NCBI GenBank assembly: GCA_963971305.1
Contig: OZ020307.1
Span: forward strand, 6,461,501 to 6,525,500
DNA length: 64,000 nucleotides
Origin: Arcuatula senhousia
Taxonomy: Eukaryota; Mollusca; Bivalvia; Mytilida; Mytilidae
Direction: 5' to 3'
Under the pieces are notes generated by a model. It was not told where the DNA came from, did no database searches, and was given only the letters and a program-made list of their open reading frames with translations. Each line of letters starts with the position of its first letter. The first letter of the stretch is position 1. Shown here in pieces: positions 38,341 through 51,339 of the stretch. Both the position numbers and the translations under genes were made by a program.

Positions 38341-39224
38341 TTAAACATGGTAAGAATGGAAAATTGAAAATAATCCAAAATGTTTTCAATCAAACTGTCA
38401 TGATTATGAGCTGTAACTTTGAAAAAGATAAAAAAAATCCTTCTATGCAAAGAAAATCAGATAACTCACCTTCATGTGAAAGTCAGTGCATGATTTCTAC
38501 TTTCATTTCACTGTTAAGACTTATCAACGCCACCCATAGTAAACATCATGTCCTTCCAACTTCCTTTGTTTTATAACTTTTTTTTCAGGTGGTAAAATGG
38601 TGCATGTTTTAAAATCAATGTAAATAAAGTTACCGAACTGGGATGATCAATCTCATGTATCCAAGAAGAAAAGACAAAACAAGGCATAGACATTCCAGAG
38701 AAATTGAACATCACAATGGTCCTGACTTGGTACAGATATTTCAAAAGAAATGATGGGTTAAAAAATGCACTTTTTCAAATTGAAAGTGCAGAGAAAAAGG
38801 GAAAAATGGGGACTATATTAATGGGGCTCATGTTTATAAACTGACATTAACATAGCTATTATTTATTGCTTCTAGATTGTTGTCTTCACTCGGAACATTT
38901 AAGGTAGATATCATGCACTATAGTAGACTTGTTAAAGTAAAGATGACCATGTACTGATTTGTCTTTTTGCATATTTGTCTTATATAGGTCTTTTTTCCAT
39001 TTTTTGTCTATTCTAAAAGAATCGTTTACATTGGTAAGGATGTTCAATAAACCTTTCCAGAGCATATGATTCCACTTTCATTTTTTAAATGATATACTGG
39101 TTAAAATTTGCCCGTCCGTCCTTCCATCCGCAACATAACTTTCGTATCAGTCATCTCCTCATGCCTTCATTATGAGTTCTTATGTCGAAAGTGCTGAATT
39201 TATGTCTGTCGAATACTTAAAATC

Positions 39225-39710
39225 CTCGGGGGGTCACTTCTATACTTTATGGATAGGGAGGTGCCGCCGAGATTTTGAAACCCCACCCTTTTTATATATT
39301 TTGAATTTGAAAATAAGATACCTTATGATATATTTTTTTACTGAAAAAAGCACCCTTATCCCATAATGATGCTGAGAACCTGAGAAAATCATATCGAATT
39401 TTTAATTATTGTCTCAGTGAGAACTGAAGATGAAAATGGATATCATTTATTAATTTATAGCTATTCAAAGATTTTTAGTCAATAAACATTCAACTTTACA
39501 CATGTATGAATACATATGTATTAGAAAAAAATATTAAGAATTGCCGCTTGATCGGGTGTGTCATGTAAGTTGCAAGTAAATATTATTGACCTTATCATTT
39601 ATTTTATGTTTGTTTTCCCGACCTTATCACATATTTTCAACTCGAAAAATGGTACCTATTCCGGCGGCACATCCTAGTATCTTCTGTATAGGAAGTGTCC
39701 TCCCCTCGAG
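39225..39710. mobile_element. MITE with 8-bp target duplication (hAT-type)
   Basis: Inverted arms of about 65 bp (CTCGGGGGGTCACTTCTATAC on the left, its imperfect complement on the right) are flanked by TTAAAATC at 39217-39224 and 39711-39718. Eight-base duplications suggest hAT-like transposition, though other families also make them. There is no ORF. Confidence 0.7.
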
Positions 39711-39751
39711 TTAAAATCTGGTTTACTTCTTAACAGAGTGACTTGAAATTG

Positions 39752-40215
39752 GGTATAGGTGTAAAATAACTAATTCTGGCTCCCATTACTTTCTATGTTA
39801 AACCTGGTTTAGGGGGGTCACTGTCAAACTCAGAAATGAATTTTTTGGGGTGTGACAGTACTTGTGCCTTAAAGTAGACACATAACAGTACCTTTCATGT
39901 AAATTTCACATAAGGTTCATCGGGAAAGAACGGTTAACCGGAAGTGGCATGTGACAGAAAATGGGAACTAATGAAAACATTCTAACCAAAACACATGGCC
40001 ATAAATTACTTCTCACTATTTTTTCTAAACATCATAAAAATGACTGTTTCATGGGCTCAAAATGTTCCCAAGTCTTTTAGCTTTTAGAAAATACCACATT
40101 TATTGGTGTATGACATGTCCGATTCTAAAGATACAGTACCTTATATGGACTACTTTGTCTCCTATGTGTACTGCTTTCTGGATCCCGAATTAGTTGTTTT
40201 ACACCTATACGACTT
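39752..40215. repeat. Inverted repeat pair about 460 bp apart
   Basis: TATAGGTGTAAAATAACTAA TTC at the left faces GAATTAGTTGTTTTACACCT ATA at the right. Possibly an old non-autonomous element; the ends are not defined. Confidence 0.4.
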
Positions 40216-41382
40216 CTGAAGTCTTAAGTGCGAGGTCTTCTATCGCCTGTATACCAAAATTAAGTCAGACGAATACCTGTTTACCGACTTCGTCAATTTT
40301 AGACAGTTTGATATTTTCGAAACATTTTTTACGGCAACTGGACCAACGTCCATAAGAGATGCATATTTTTGGACTATTGGCTGCTGACGTCATCACAATA
40401 TTCACGTTTTTTCGGGGTTTGGCAAATTCTGGAAAAATAAATCTGAGTTCACCCCCCGATATTGAAACTGATATAAGAAGAGTTTATCAGCTTTAAAATG
40501 AGATACTATAAACATGTGATGATTATTTATAGAAATAAAGTTACGACAACAAATGTTAGTATTGTCGCCTATGGAAATTCATTTAGTACCATTGAGCCAA
40601 CTGCTTAGGGCCGACCATTTAACCTAATGGTTCTTTTTTTTCTTAGAAATATTTTGAAAATGATTTCTTCCTAAAAAAAAATGAAAATGATTGTTGATGA
40701 GAAAAAATATTTTGGCAGCTGAGCAGAGGGTAAGAAAAAAATATTCTGAAGAAGGATTTCTGTTATATAAAATAATGCTAATAATGAAAAAAAATATTCT
40801 GTCGCGACACTGTTAAAAAATAAAAATTCCGTTGTGACGCATTAAAAAAAAATATTTTCCCCGGAAAAAAGTTTCTTGCTAAAAACAAAAAACAAGCCCC
40901 CACCCTTTCAAGCCCCTTATCAAGGTGACTTGAACTTGGTATATGATTTCGGTATGAGGTCCGCTAACAAAAGAAGATCTTCTTCCAGTTTACCGACTTG
41001 GTCTCAGAAACTACTTTACTATCACAGCATCTAAAATTTTGTATTTATAAAAGACTTCAGTATAACGAACGTCATATATCGCAAGTACAAAAGGTACGTC
41101 GGATATATCTAGCGATACTTCCTGTTTCCAGTTAAAAAAGTCAAACCAAAAAACCAAAAACCAAACTTGTGACCAAAAATTTTCGAACTTGCTCTAAAAA
41201 AAAATCAAAATTTTCTACGTTTACTACCAGTATATAGAGAACCATATTTTTCATGCTTTTTTCATTGCAAAACAAGTTCTTCGCTTGTTATGTTGTTAGA
41301 TTCTGTTTGTTTGACATAGAGTTTAGTAATGTCATCCTTTTGGGATTTTACCAACGCTAAATCGATCTTTGGCAACGTGACG
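40216..41382. other. Intergenic DNA
   Basis: Contains several AT-rich microrepeats around AAAAAATATT at 40660-40860. No gene was recognised. Confidence 0.35.
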
Positions 41383-41520
41383 GGTGTGCAATAGCCAGCA
41401 GGAACTACTTGCTCTTCCGAAGCACATGAATTCACTATCATTTCGACTTGAGTTGACGTTGCTTAATGCGGTTTAGTTGCTATGTGTGTTTTTTGTTTGT
41501 TGTGTGGTTTGTTTCGCTGT
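41383..41520 (-). repeat. Repeat A copy, inverted
   Basis: The plus strand shows GACGGGTGTGCAATAGCCAG and GCTCTTCCGAAGCACATGAA, the complement of the repeat-A end. Confidence 0.55.
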
Positions 41521-41984
41521 GATGTTTTTTTTTTTTTGTCTACCGATTGTTTGATTACCTATTTGGAACACATTTGCTTCTTTCTGCTAATCGACTGTTT
41601 ATTACACGAGCAAGGCCATATATATAGTAAGGAATGTTTAGGATTGCTATTTTCTGAACTCGTTTTAGCAAAAGAAATTCATTTCAACGTGTAGTTTTGT
41701 CTGAAAATATTGTCCAAGAATTTCGGAGAAATCATTAAAAAACTAGCCATCTAATTCATTTTTGTTCTTTTTAACTTTTGGTTGAAGCCTCTCTGGTGAG
41801 ATTTGTGTAGACGAAATGCATGTAATTTTAACTGGTCATTTGGCACAAATGTTTCCATTCTATTTTAAAACGTGTATTGTATAATTTAAGATTCAAAGAC
41901 ACAGACTTCATGAAGGTCAAGACATACGATTGATTTCCCTTTTCTGTCATTTCTTCAAATACCCCCCGGTACCTGTGCAACACA

Positions 41985-42680
41985 ACAGCACACATTTGAA
42001 ATTCGCAACGAAAAATAGTATAACGTAACAGACTTTAAAGTGAACCAGTAACGTTACACTGTGTGTGTGTGTGTGTTTTGTGTTTGCTTTTTTGTTTTTG
42101 TTTTTTGTTGTTGTCGGAAATCGGTAACTCCGTGTAAGATGAATAGAAACCACATCTCAGTTTTTTTTTGTTCATTATGTTTTATGTAACCATTTCTTTA
42201 CTGAGAAAAGATATATATGAATTATAGAAATAAGTGTAAATGACACAACCTGGAAAGTGCATTTTCGATTTTTTGGCTTTTTTTTTAAGAGGCTGTACCC
42301 TTTTCGGTCGTAAAGTATATTGCCTGCTGCCTCTTGCTCCTATATGGAGGTAGAATATTAAAAACGAAAGAATAAGATTTCGAGCATTGTCTTCGAACAG
42401 AATGGGTAGATATTTTAAAAGAAAATATCGGAAGGAACAAAATAGGAGAAAGGAGCCAATGCTTAACTTAGTCACATTTTTGGAAACGCCAACCAAAGAA
42501 ATTTAACTTTATTCGAAAGTTACCTGCTCCTAAATCAACGCACGTTTGAAATTCGCAATGAAAAACATGATACAGCCTTTCACGTGAACCAGTAATACTT
42601 CGGTAACTTCCGTATAAGATAAATTGGAAAAAGCATATTAATTGCATCTCAGACTTTTTGTTGATGTTAGTGTATATAGT
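41985..42680. repeat. Diverged direct repeat, about 550 bp spacing
   Basis: TTTGAAATTCGCAACGAAAA near 41995 and TTTGAAATTCGCAATGAAAA near 42545 start copies that continue through GTGAACCAGTAA, TCGGTAACT and a shared CATCTCAG. A (GT)n tract lies in the first copy. Confidence 0.55.
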
Positions 42681-44073
42681 TATATCTGTTTGAGTGTTAT
42701 TAAATGGGGGGTTTTGATGAGTAGACGCCCAAAATACAAAGATAAAGCAATAATTTAAATTTTATTAAATAAATTACATTGTCACAGGAAAATATTACAA
42801 GACATCGGAACACTTAATAAATAATTTAAATACATATTTTCTTGAATCATTGTGTTCTTCCCAAATTAAAAAGGATAAACAATATAATGGGAAGGAGACT
42901 TTCGTGGATCCATTCTAATTGGTCAATTGCTGGCTAAATTTCTCAAAGTATTAAATACCAAAAATTCTTGATCACAGATTTAGAATTGACCAATGGTAAC
43001 GGAACTGAAATCCCTGACGGAAAACCCTAACAGTGTCAAGTATTAGAAAGCATTAGTTATTCGTGCGATGTATCAGCTGTATTTTATCATGCATAGTGCA
43101 TTGTTGTTCCAGTACAGATAGTGCAGTAGTAAAAAAGTTAAAATGTTCTAAAACAGTAGTAACCAAGCATCCTACAGTGTCAATATTAAAACAGCTGGTG
43201 TATAAATTATCACAATGCTCTGTCAGACATGATGATGTTCAATGTACTTACACGTATACAAATTTAACAAGAATAATCTTTTAACATAAAAAACAGACAA
43301 ACATACATAGTTGGATAAAAATAAATGTTCATGTTAATAATATCATTGAGAATGATGTTAGCACGATGCTGAAACTATATATTGATTCATATTCATTAAT
43401 GTTAGTAACATTCCGAAACATACATCTTTAATTCTGGGTTCTATATGAAAGCTTTAAACTTTCTGAAGGCTTAAATTTAAATGTAAAGCGAAAGTTTTTA
43501 TGTTTTTGATAAAATTTAAACATCAATCTCAATGATAATTTTCTGTTTCCATGGAAATGATGCAAGGGAATCTGTCCTCAGTCTCAACCCATCATCAGAT
43601 TATAAAATTCTGGAATTAATAGAAGAAATAATAAATTCTAACCGCGCTTAGCTCGCTCAGCTATTGGCCTGACAGTGTGTCTTCAAAACCTGCCACCGTG
43701 TCAAACCATTAACTATGTGTTAGCTATATAATGCGAGAAGCAAGTGTTCTAGAGATATATTTAGCAAGAAGGAAAGCAAGCAGTTAGTGCGCATGTTAAA
43801 GAGTGGAATGATGGGAAGACACGACTATTCAAAATGAAATTTAAACAACAATTCAATTCCTTAAAGGATAATATTCTTATATAATTCATGTAACGAAAAA
43901 AAGGGGTACGCCGCAATATTTCTGGCTATGACAACTCAGTATGAGGTTTGCTGATCAGGATGATGTTCTTCTACGAAATATTGAGACGACGACCAGTCAG
44001 AATCACGCATGCGTGCATATGTTGCAAAAGTCCGGAAGTTGTACCCTCACTCACCATGCTCACGTGACTAAAT
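42681..44073. other. Downstream flank of calmodulin-like gene 2
   Basis: Presumably holds the gene's 3' UTR just below 44074. No canonical polyadenylation hexamer was evident near the stop. No other feature is supported. Confidence 0.35.
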
Positions 44074-47000
44074 TCAATCAGATGTCATCAGACTTTTGAA
44101 TTCTGAAAGAACAATACAAAATGTATATACTAAATACACATGCAAATGCACAAACTAGATATTTAACAGTATAAAAGAAAATCTACCACTAAAGAATAAA
44201 GATAACTAGTCTAAATATACCACTCTTAACTAAAAGTCTAAAACTTAAAAATAAGTGTACTTCTATTTAAACCAAAACTTCTATAAATTCTAAATCTAGC
44301 TAACAAAACGATCGCCTGCTTGCTTGGAACCTTGGTCGCACCTGTAATTTCAGTTTCCTAAGTGAAGCATTTTTATAACCTTATTTGAAAACCAGATTAT
44401 TGTTTTAGGTCCTCATTGTCGATATTTTCAAAGTAACTCATCATTATTATGTGGTACTATAGATAGACCCAACACAAAAGGCGTAGAGGTTTGTTATGCT
44501 GAAAATATATTTATTTTGTTATTTCAATTAATATTTGAGTGCATGTGGAAATTCTAAAATAGTAAATGTTAATTTGTTTGTTCTTAATTTTTTTAACGTA
44601 AAGAATGCATCGAAATGACTAGTTTCTCTTGTGAAACGTCTTATTAATAAAAGAAAAGTATTGACTGGTGTTCATAACCCTATGGACATAACCAATGTAC
44701 ATTTATTCAACATTCATCATGTTAATAGAAACACTCGATAGCGATCACTCTACTTCTTTTTAACTTTCAGGCTGCATTTTCACATGTCCACGTTTTCTAA
44801 TCCAAACTTAAAAACCTGACTTTAAGATGATAGATTTTTGATGAAAACTTGAGTATAGTTACCTTCATAGTCTACTGTTCCACTGCCGTCTGTGTCTGTT
44901 TCGTGGATCATATCATCTAGCTCCTCCTCCGTGATATCATCTCCTAAACTCTTTAGAATCCATCGCAAATCTTCTACTGGAATTGTTCCTTTGTTATTTT
45001 TATCTAAAACTCTAAAGGCCTCTCTCAATTCTCGCTCATCTTCATCTTCTCTTAATTTTCTTTCGAATAATATCTTAAATGAGTCCCATTCTACGTATCC
45101 AAGTGCTGAAATAATAGGAATGACATTTTGATTACATGAATAATATAGATTGTCAGTCAATCATATAATAATCAAATTCAAATGTTTGGTCTGAACGGTC
45201 CTATATAAAAATGTTTGGTCTGAATGTGTCCTATATAAAAATGTTTGGACTGAATGTTACTTATATATCATATTCAAATATTTGGTCTGAATGCGTCTTT
45301 TATCAAATAAAAAATGTTCGGCCTGAGTGCGTCTTATATCAAATTAAAATGCATGGTCTGAATGTTTCTGATATCATATCAAATCAAATGTTTGGTTTGA
45401 GTGCGTGTTATTCTCCCTAATACCACCTTTATACCCCCTTCACATATACGAGGTTTCCTAACGAGTTCTTACGAGTTTTCAACTCGTAATCTATCTCAAA
45501 GTCTCGTAAATCACAAACAGGTCTTTCTAGCTCGTGTGCAATCATAAGAACTCGTGAAAGTTTTACGAGGATTTTTGACGTGTAACTCGTAAAACTATAA
45601 ATTTTGAAAATCGTAACAACTCGTAAGAGAATATTGTATATGTTAAGGGGGTATTACATATACGATATTCTCTTAAATCTCTTACAAGTTGTGGTTCTTT
45701 CTATGAAACCAAACATGACCTGTACAGAAAAGCCAGAAAAGCAATGAAGGGATTGTACAAACTTAATTAAGTCTGATCTGTTCTCCCTTGGTCCTAGTAA
45801 TTTTAATGGATTTTTAAAGATGATCAATTGTTGCAAAATCTATAAAATGTAAAAAAATGAGTGAAATCTATCGACAGGAAAAAAGTAATGGAACTTTTTT
45901 GTGTGTTTTTATGGCTTTTCCTATATAATTTATAGTAAAATATTGATACTTTAACTAGATATAACTCGAAAAGTAGGGAAGAAACCCATGAGTACATCAT
46001 TTTGGACATTTATGCCAGTTTTGACGAAAATCTATTGACATTAATTTTGGACCCAAGTGTCATGCTCTACCTTAACGCGAGTCATTTACGATCACCGCGA
46101 GATCTTAACGAGTGATATGTGATTCAGTAAATTGTAACATTGTAATTTTTTGAATTCGCAATCATCGTAAAACTTACACGAGTTCAGACGATTTCACACG
46201 AGTTTTCAAAACCTCTTCACGAGTAACTGAGAGTTAATTGCAAGTAGATTGCAAGCATTTGCGATCAAATACGAGTTGCAAACTGTATATGTGAAGGGGG
46301 TATTATATTAAATTCAAATATTCTGTCTTAATGCGTCCTATATCAAATTTAAATGTTTGATCTAAATGCGTGTGGTATCAATGAAAATGTTTAGTCTGGG
46401 TGCGTCTATATTCAGTCTGAGTGCGTCGTAAAACAAATTAAAATGTTTGGTTTGTGCGTTAAAAACATATAGTTTAGTCTCAGTGTGCCTTATCAATTAA
46501 GGTAGTAAAGCCTGCCTGTTTTTTTCGAGTTACTAATATCCCGCGCTTATTTGACACGAAGCCCATCAAAAACCAAATACCAAAACAGGTATAAAAACGG
46601 TTAATTTTGATAGATTTACATATTTCCTTTTGTTCTGTCAATTGTATGTGGTTATATTTAATTTCAACCATACTTTAAACACATTGGAAAACTTCTTGGT
46701 GAGATTGTTATGAAGCTTCGGTAAGATGAAATGCAATTCATTTATTTACATTATGTTGAATTTTTGTGTGTTTTTGTTTGTTTGGGGTCCTTTGAAATAT
46801 TGCAGATAATAGATTTCCAAAATTGTGTACACATGGGGTACCAGCGGCTATCGTCATTGAAGACGATCCAAACAATTTTACGGTGTGTGATTTTTGACAA
46901 AGAAAAATGAGAAAATGGTAAACAACAGACTTGGGTAAGACATTTGTCTCCCTTTTCTCCTATTTCATTTTCTTTGGTAAAAATCATACACCGTAAAAAG

Positions 47001-48966
47001 TTTAGACTGTGTACAGTTTTCCAGTGTTATCCTTAGCTGGTAAAAGCACGCGTAAAACATGTTGGTTCACACATATTTTGGATAAAAAAGATTTCGAATC
47101 GAGTAGTCACCGCGCAAATAGCATAATTACGAATTATATTTTTTTGATTGTTTAGAGAGTAACACTCATATACCCCAAGAAAAACAATGAACAGTTCCTT
47201 GTCAAAGTTATCAAGTCCAAAGATAACTCTGTGGTCACTAAACCTACCTTCTTCGTCTGCCTCATCGGCCCATTCCTTCATTTTGTCTGCCGACACTTGC
47301 AGAGCTAAACTTTTAAACACACTTCCTAAATCCTTCGTGGATACCTGGCCATTTCCCTTTTTATCAAACAGGTTGAATGTGTTGTGAGCATCTGAAAAGG
47401 GAGCAAATCCGAAAACATGGCGAAACTATACAAATTTTAGAAGAAAATGAAACACCGTTTTATATATCATACTGCCACGTGCACCCGAATTCAGATATCA
47501 AATGTCTGTGCATCTGTTATTTAAGAATAAAGTTCGCGTTGATGATTTCTGTTTGGTTCTTTTTGTGTTTTTTTTCGTGTATCCCCATGCTGTTCTTGTT
47601 CTTCTTAATCGTTTTTTTTTTTTTGACTTTTGACACTCGAATGTCCCATTTGTGCCCTCTTTCTTCTTTCATGTTTTTGTTGTATGCACTAAAACTGTAC
47701 GTAACTGGACAGGTCTCGCAGAGGAACAAGCGGTTTGGTTTTTATTATTTTGTTACATGTAATGAGAGGTGATGAGATGTGGAATAAATGTATTGGACAC
47801 AACCTTCTTACATCATAAGCAAATCCACAATTCACAAATCCATAAATTATAAAGAATTGTATAAAGAGTTCATCTAATTCCTTGGCTCGAGTAAGCTTTT
47901 TGGCACCGTTTCCAAAACTTATAGACGCAATCCTCTAGTCTTAACAAAAACCATTGAAATTTCCATTTTGGTTTCGAGTGCATCTATGTATTATGCACTA
48001 GTATAATCATTCAGTGTAAATCACACAAATATTGACGGTTGCTAACTACTCTCATCTGCATATCATCAAATTAGCTTGTGTAAACATTAAAAATGTAGTG
48101 TATGATCTGTGCCTTATCAGATAATCATAAACTATACTGAGTGCAACATGTTTTTACTACAAGATTTGATAGTCTTCAAATAATAGATAAGACTAAAAAG
48201 AAGCACCTAATTTCAAAAGATGGATCAATTTCTGAAAGATTCCAAAATGTCAGAACGACTCCGATTTATTACATTTATGATTTTTTTTATTATTCATCAT
48301 TACAACACACAAATTCTTCCCATCCTCACGTGACCTCCAAATTTGGCAAGAACTTAAGGTTTTTCGAATAGTTTTAAAAATCTGAGAATGATATGAATTT
48401 ATTCACAATAGAAATAGAGAAACTATTTACATGTCTATTTATTTATATCTAAGAAGAGTATTAAGAGCGTAATTAACCACTGTTGGCACTGCATCAAAAC
48501 CTAACACATGCATATTTCTGCATCTCAAGGTTGTATAGTAATGACTGATGAGGGGGGCCAAGGTGGGGAAACTAGTGCTTACCGTTAAATTGCTTTTCGG
48601 TTACTTTGAATTCTCCAGACTAGAAATAAAGAAACAAGTTTAAAAAATAATAGATTCAAACACCGAAATCTTACATAAAACACATTACCAGCATATTAAT
48701 ACCCAGTGTTTAGATATAATGCCTACTAAGAAATTCTTCAATTCTTAAAGTCGTTTCTTTTGTTCATGTTGTTGATTGTTGTCCTTGGTTCAAACATGTC
48801 ATAAGTCAATGACGATTTTCGTTGCAGTCTGCGTTTAGTTTAAAAGTTACTCTTATTTTGTCAATTTGGTCTATAAAATCAACCTCTTAAAGTGTAGTCT
48901 TAAACGTGTTTTCATTTTTTAACCATAAATATAATAAATATTAGCAATTTGTCAAAAACTTACCAT
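44074..48966 (-). CDS. Diverged calmodulin-like protein, five exons
   Basis: Minus-strand coding exons are 48966-48964 (ATG only), 48619-48583, 47391-47248, 45105-44863 and 44102-44074. All junctions are GT-AG and the product has 151 residues. Exon lengths of 3, 37, 144, 243 and 29 nt reproduce the calmodulin gene plan. EF1 (23-34, DKKGNGQVSTKD) is weakened. EF2 (59-70, DEEALGYVEWDS) has lost key ligands. EF3 (96-107, DKNNKGTIPVED) has Lys at position 5. EF4 (132-143, DTDGSGTVDYEE) is canonical. The C-terminus FKSLMTSD resembles calmodulin endings. It probably binds one Ca2+ at most with normal affinity and could act as a specialised sensor or constitutive partner. Introns contain nested repeats at 45180-46500. 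It is tandem with, and same-strand as, the gene at 16424-30270. Confidence 0.85.
45180..45416. repeat. Minisatellite, about 30-bp unit (left part)
   Basis: Imperfect units around AAATGTTTGGTCTGAATGCG followed by TCTTATATCA. The array resumes at 46312 after an inserted element. Confidence 0.75.
45434..46300. mobile_element. TA-flanked MITE rich in CTCGT motifs
   Basis: CCCCCTTCACATATAC and GTATATGTGAAGGGGG are perfect inverted ends, each followed outward by TA. The interior is crowded with ACGAG/CTCGT pentamers in both orientations. A second terminus-like GTATATGTTAAGGGGG at 45636-45651 suggests a nested or composite insertion. TA duplication fits Tc1/mariner-type elements. Confidence 0.75.
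46312..46500. repeat. Minisatellite, about 30-bp unit (right part)
   Basis: Continues the 45180-45416 array with units such as AAATGTTTGATCTAAATGCG. Confidence 0.65.
46876..46999. repeat. Long imperfect hairpin in intron
   Basis: Arms TTTACGGTGTGTGATTTTTG and its near-complement CAAAAATCATACACCG-like right arm extend about 45 bp each, separated by about 35 bp. Probably a small fold-back element. Confidence 0.55.
47770..47840 (-). repeat. Repeat B 3' terminus
   Basis: GAGATGTGGAATAAATGTAT T and the following ACACAACC match the shared end. It lies in the intron between exons 2 and 3 of calmodulin-like gene 2. Confidence 0.45.
47841..48582. other. Intron of calmodulin-like gene 2
   Basis: No further repeat or exon was recognised. 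Confidence 0.4.
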
Positions 48967-49703
48967 TTTGATATATGATTAGTACAAAATCCTTTTGAAA
49001 TGATCGAATATTATTTGTAAAGGAAAATGGGGTGAAAACATCCGCTACACATGCGTGTGATAATGTACGTGCAATCTGATCCTCTCTCTGCTAGCAGACA
49101 AGAGATAACGCGCGGGCGGTTCCATTTATGGGTTATGCATTAATAACAACAAGATCGGTAATACTCAACAATATGTCATTAATTATCGAGGACTGTTATG
49201 GCAAAAATATATAATATGTGATAAGATAAACACTCTTAAGATAATATGTAATGATTTTTGTCAACATAACACCCATAATTATCACTCCTGGTAGTGCACG
49301 ATCTTAAAGAATACAATCAATTACCATTCGTTACCACACATGCAATATGTTGCTGCATGCAACAGATCAAGACCTTATACCATAAGTTGATATTTATCAA
49401 GATAACTCATGGACCCTATACTAGTAAACCAAACTCAGCGTCTAGGGTCTCTGGATAGCCCATGACATCTTATTTCCAATGGGGCGATCCCTTTTGTGAA
49501 ATAAACATAGATTAAATAAAATAATTATGATACTAGTCATAAATAGGGATTTACATAAGCATTAAGCTTGTTTCCCAATCCAGGATAAATAAATATGTTT
49601 AAACTAATAAGCATAATCAAATAATGATAATATTATTGTGTGTGTTTTTTTTTAATTATAAAACAAAACTATTGACCATACCTTTGCATGTTGTACATAG
49701 TTA

Positions 49704-49983
49704 GGGAGCAACCATTTGATTTTTATGGGGGGGGGGCTATGGAGATTTTCTTCGTCCTGCCTTTTTATTTCCGGAAAAGCCAAGCCTGGATTTTTTCTTT
49801 CGCGCACGCGCGCGCAATTTTTTTTTTAAAGCTACTATAAATTTTCAACCAAAGATACCATCCTGCCTTATTTTTCATTCAAAGCATTGTCCTGCCTTTA
49901 TATTTCTGGATTTTTGCCATCCTGCCTTTTTATTTCAAATTTCACCATAGCCTCCCCATAAAAATCAAATGCCGGTTGCTCCC
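49704..49983. mobile_element. Harbinger-type MITE (TTA duplication)
   Basis: Ends GGGAGCAACC and GGTTGCTCCC; the inverted arms extend through TTTGATTTTTATGGGG for about 35 bp. TTA flanks both sides (49701-49703, 49984-49986), as expected for PIF/Harbinger. The interior repeats CCTGCCTT-containing blocks. Confidence 0.8.
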
Positions 49984-50341
49984 TTATATTAGTTTGACTA
50001 AATCCATTTGCATACATCAATAAAACATAAAATCGTTATCTGAATAACGGTTAGATATTATAACTCTCAATTAAAAAATCCTTTACTTCATCTGAGATAA
50101 TTGAATAATCTATGATTTTAATAGCCTTGACGTTATTTGGTTATATGAGTTCTATTCTTTAATAATAAAAAGTGTCTTTTTGTTGACCTATAACAGCAGC
50201 AACCGGAGAATATGTTTTACAAGTTTTTATTATATCCCCGCTTGTAAATTGGGCGGGAGATTGCCACATTGGTACATATTTGCTTCTTGTACACAGTCTT
50301 TGTGACATTACGTACGTAAATATGTACATTTATTGGTTTTT

Positions 50342-50546
50342 AATAGAACTTAAAGTCTGAACTTTAAGTTCCTTATCGTATCGGCGCAAAAAATTATTTA
50401 TGGCCCGGGTACGGGCCATACTTAAATGTTGGTAAATTTGTTCATGTTGGTCTCCATGGAAATAAGAACTTCCGCTTCCTTTTTCTAGAAAGATCTCAAG
50501 AAGCAGGTTGTGTTTTCTTATAGATTGAATTTAAATCGTTTAAAAA
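50342..50546 (+). repeat. Split direct repeat A1
   Basis: Identical by eye to A2. Starts AATAGAACTTAAAGTCTGAA. Contains two palindromes: AACTTAAAGT/ACTTTAAGTT and TGGCCCG/CGGGCCA. Confidence 0.9.
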
Positions 50547-51160
50547 ATCACATGCATCTTACCTTTTTAGCAAAATAATCGTTGAATAATTGAATCTTTA
50601 AAAACAAATACAACGTCTTGTACTAATTTGATACACATTGATCGATTTTGCGCTGCATTTACACAGTTTAAAAAGTTCTAAAAAAGAAAATGTTAAATCG
50701 GCAACAGTTTAAAGAATTTATTGCTTGTTCTAATTTTTTATTAGATTTCATCAAAGCATTTATTGGATTTATGTTCTGATCCCCATTTGTTTTGTTCAAT
50801 CAATTAAATGTAAAAGAATGTGGAAATTATTTTGTGACAATTTTTGTTTGTTTGTTTGTAAGTTGTCTAATTTCAGGTACATGAACTCATGAAGGTGATG
50901 TTCATTGTAATTTATAGTTACAGGATCAGTAAATATTATTCCTTAGTTAAATGTTCACTCTTGCTTTATTTAATTTTACGTGTCGTAGTGATATCAAATC
51001 AAGTATTCACACATATTTTAAAACAATGGCAGTTGATCGTTTACTTTTATCGACATATTAAATACATTGGAGCTGAATGGAAGTTATTCATGTTATTATT
51101 CATAATTTTAAATATACCAGTAACATGTACATATTAGTTTTTACTTTAGTTCAGTTGTAA

Positions 51161-51330
51161 AGAAGCAAGTGCACCTATGGGGCATTTAATAGTCTCAAAC
51201 CTTATAAAATAAAGACCAAATCAGTTACAAAATGTAACAAAAATGAAACAAGCAATAACAGAAAACATGTAACACACAAAACATAGAACATCAATCAACA
51301 ACATGAACTTAAGTTGAAATGAGAGTGAAA
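51161..51330 (+). repeat. Repeat A copy within the Ngaro-type element
   Basis: A diverged copy: AAGTGCACCTATGGGGCATT, then AACAACATGAACTTAAGTTG and GAGAGTGAAA. It may have been inserted into the 5' region. Confidence 0.5.
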
Positions 51331-51339
51331 TATAAATAG

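Noticed and set aside
47377..47772. 131-codon plus-strand frame
   Set aside because: It overlaps the acceptor of calmodulin-like gene 2 exon 3 on the other strand and a poly-T-rich repeat; composition is non-coding.
50889..51137. 82-codon frame as a possible gag of the Ngaro-type element
   Set aside because: No zinc knuckle or gag-like composition; upstream position alone is not enough.
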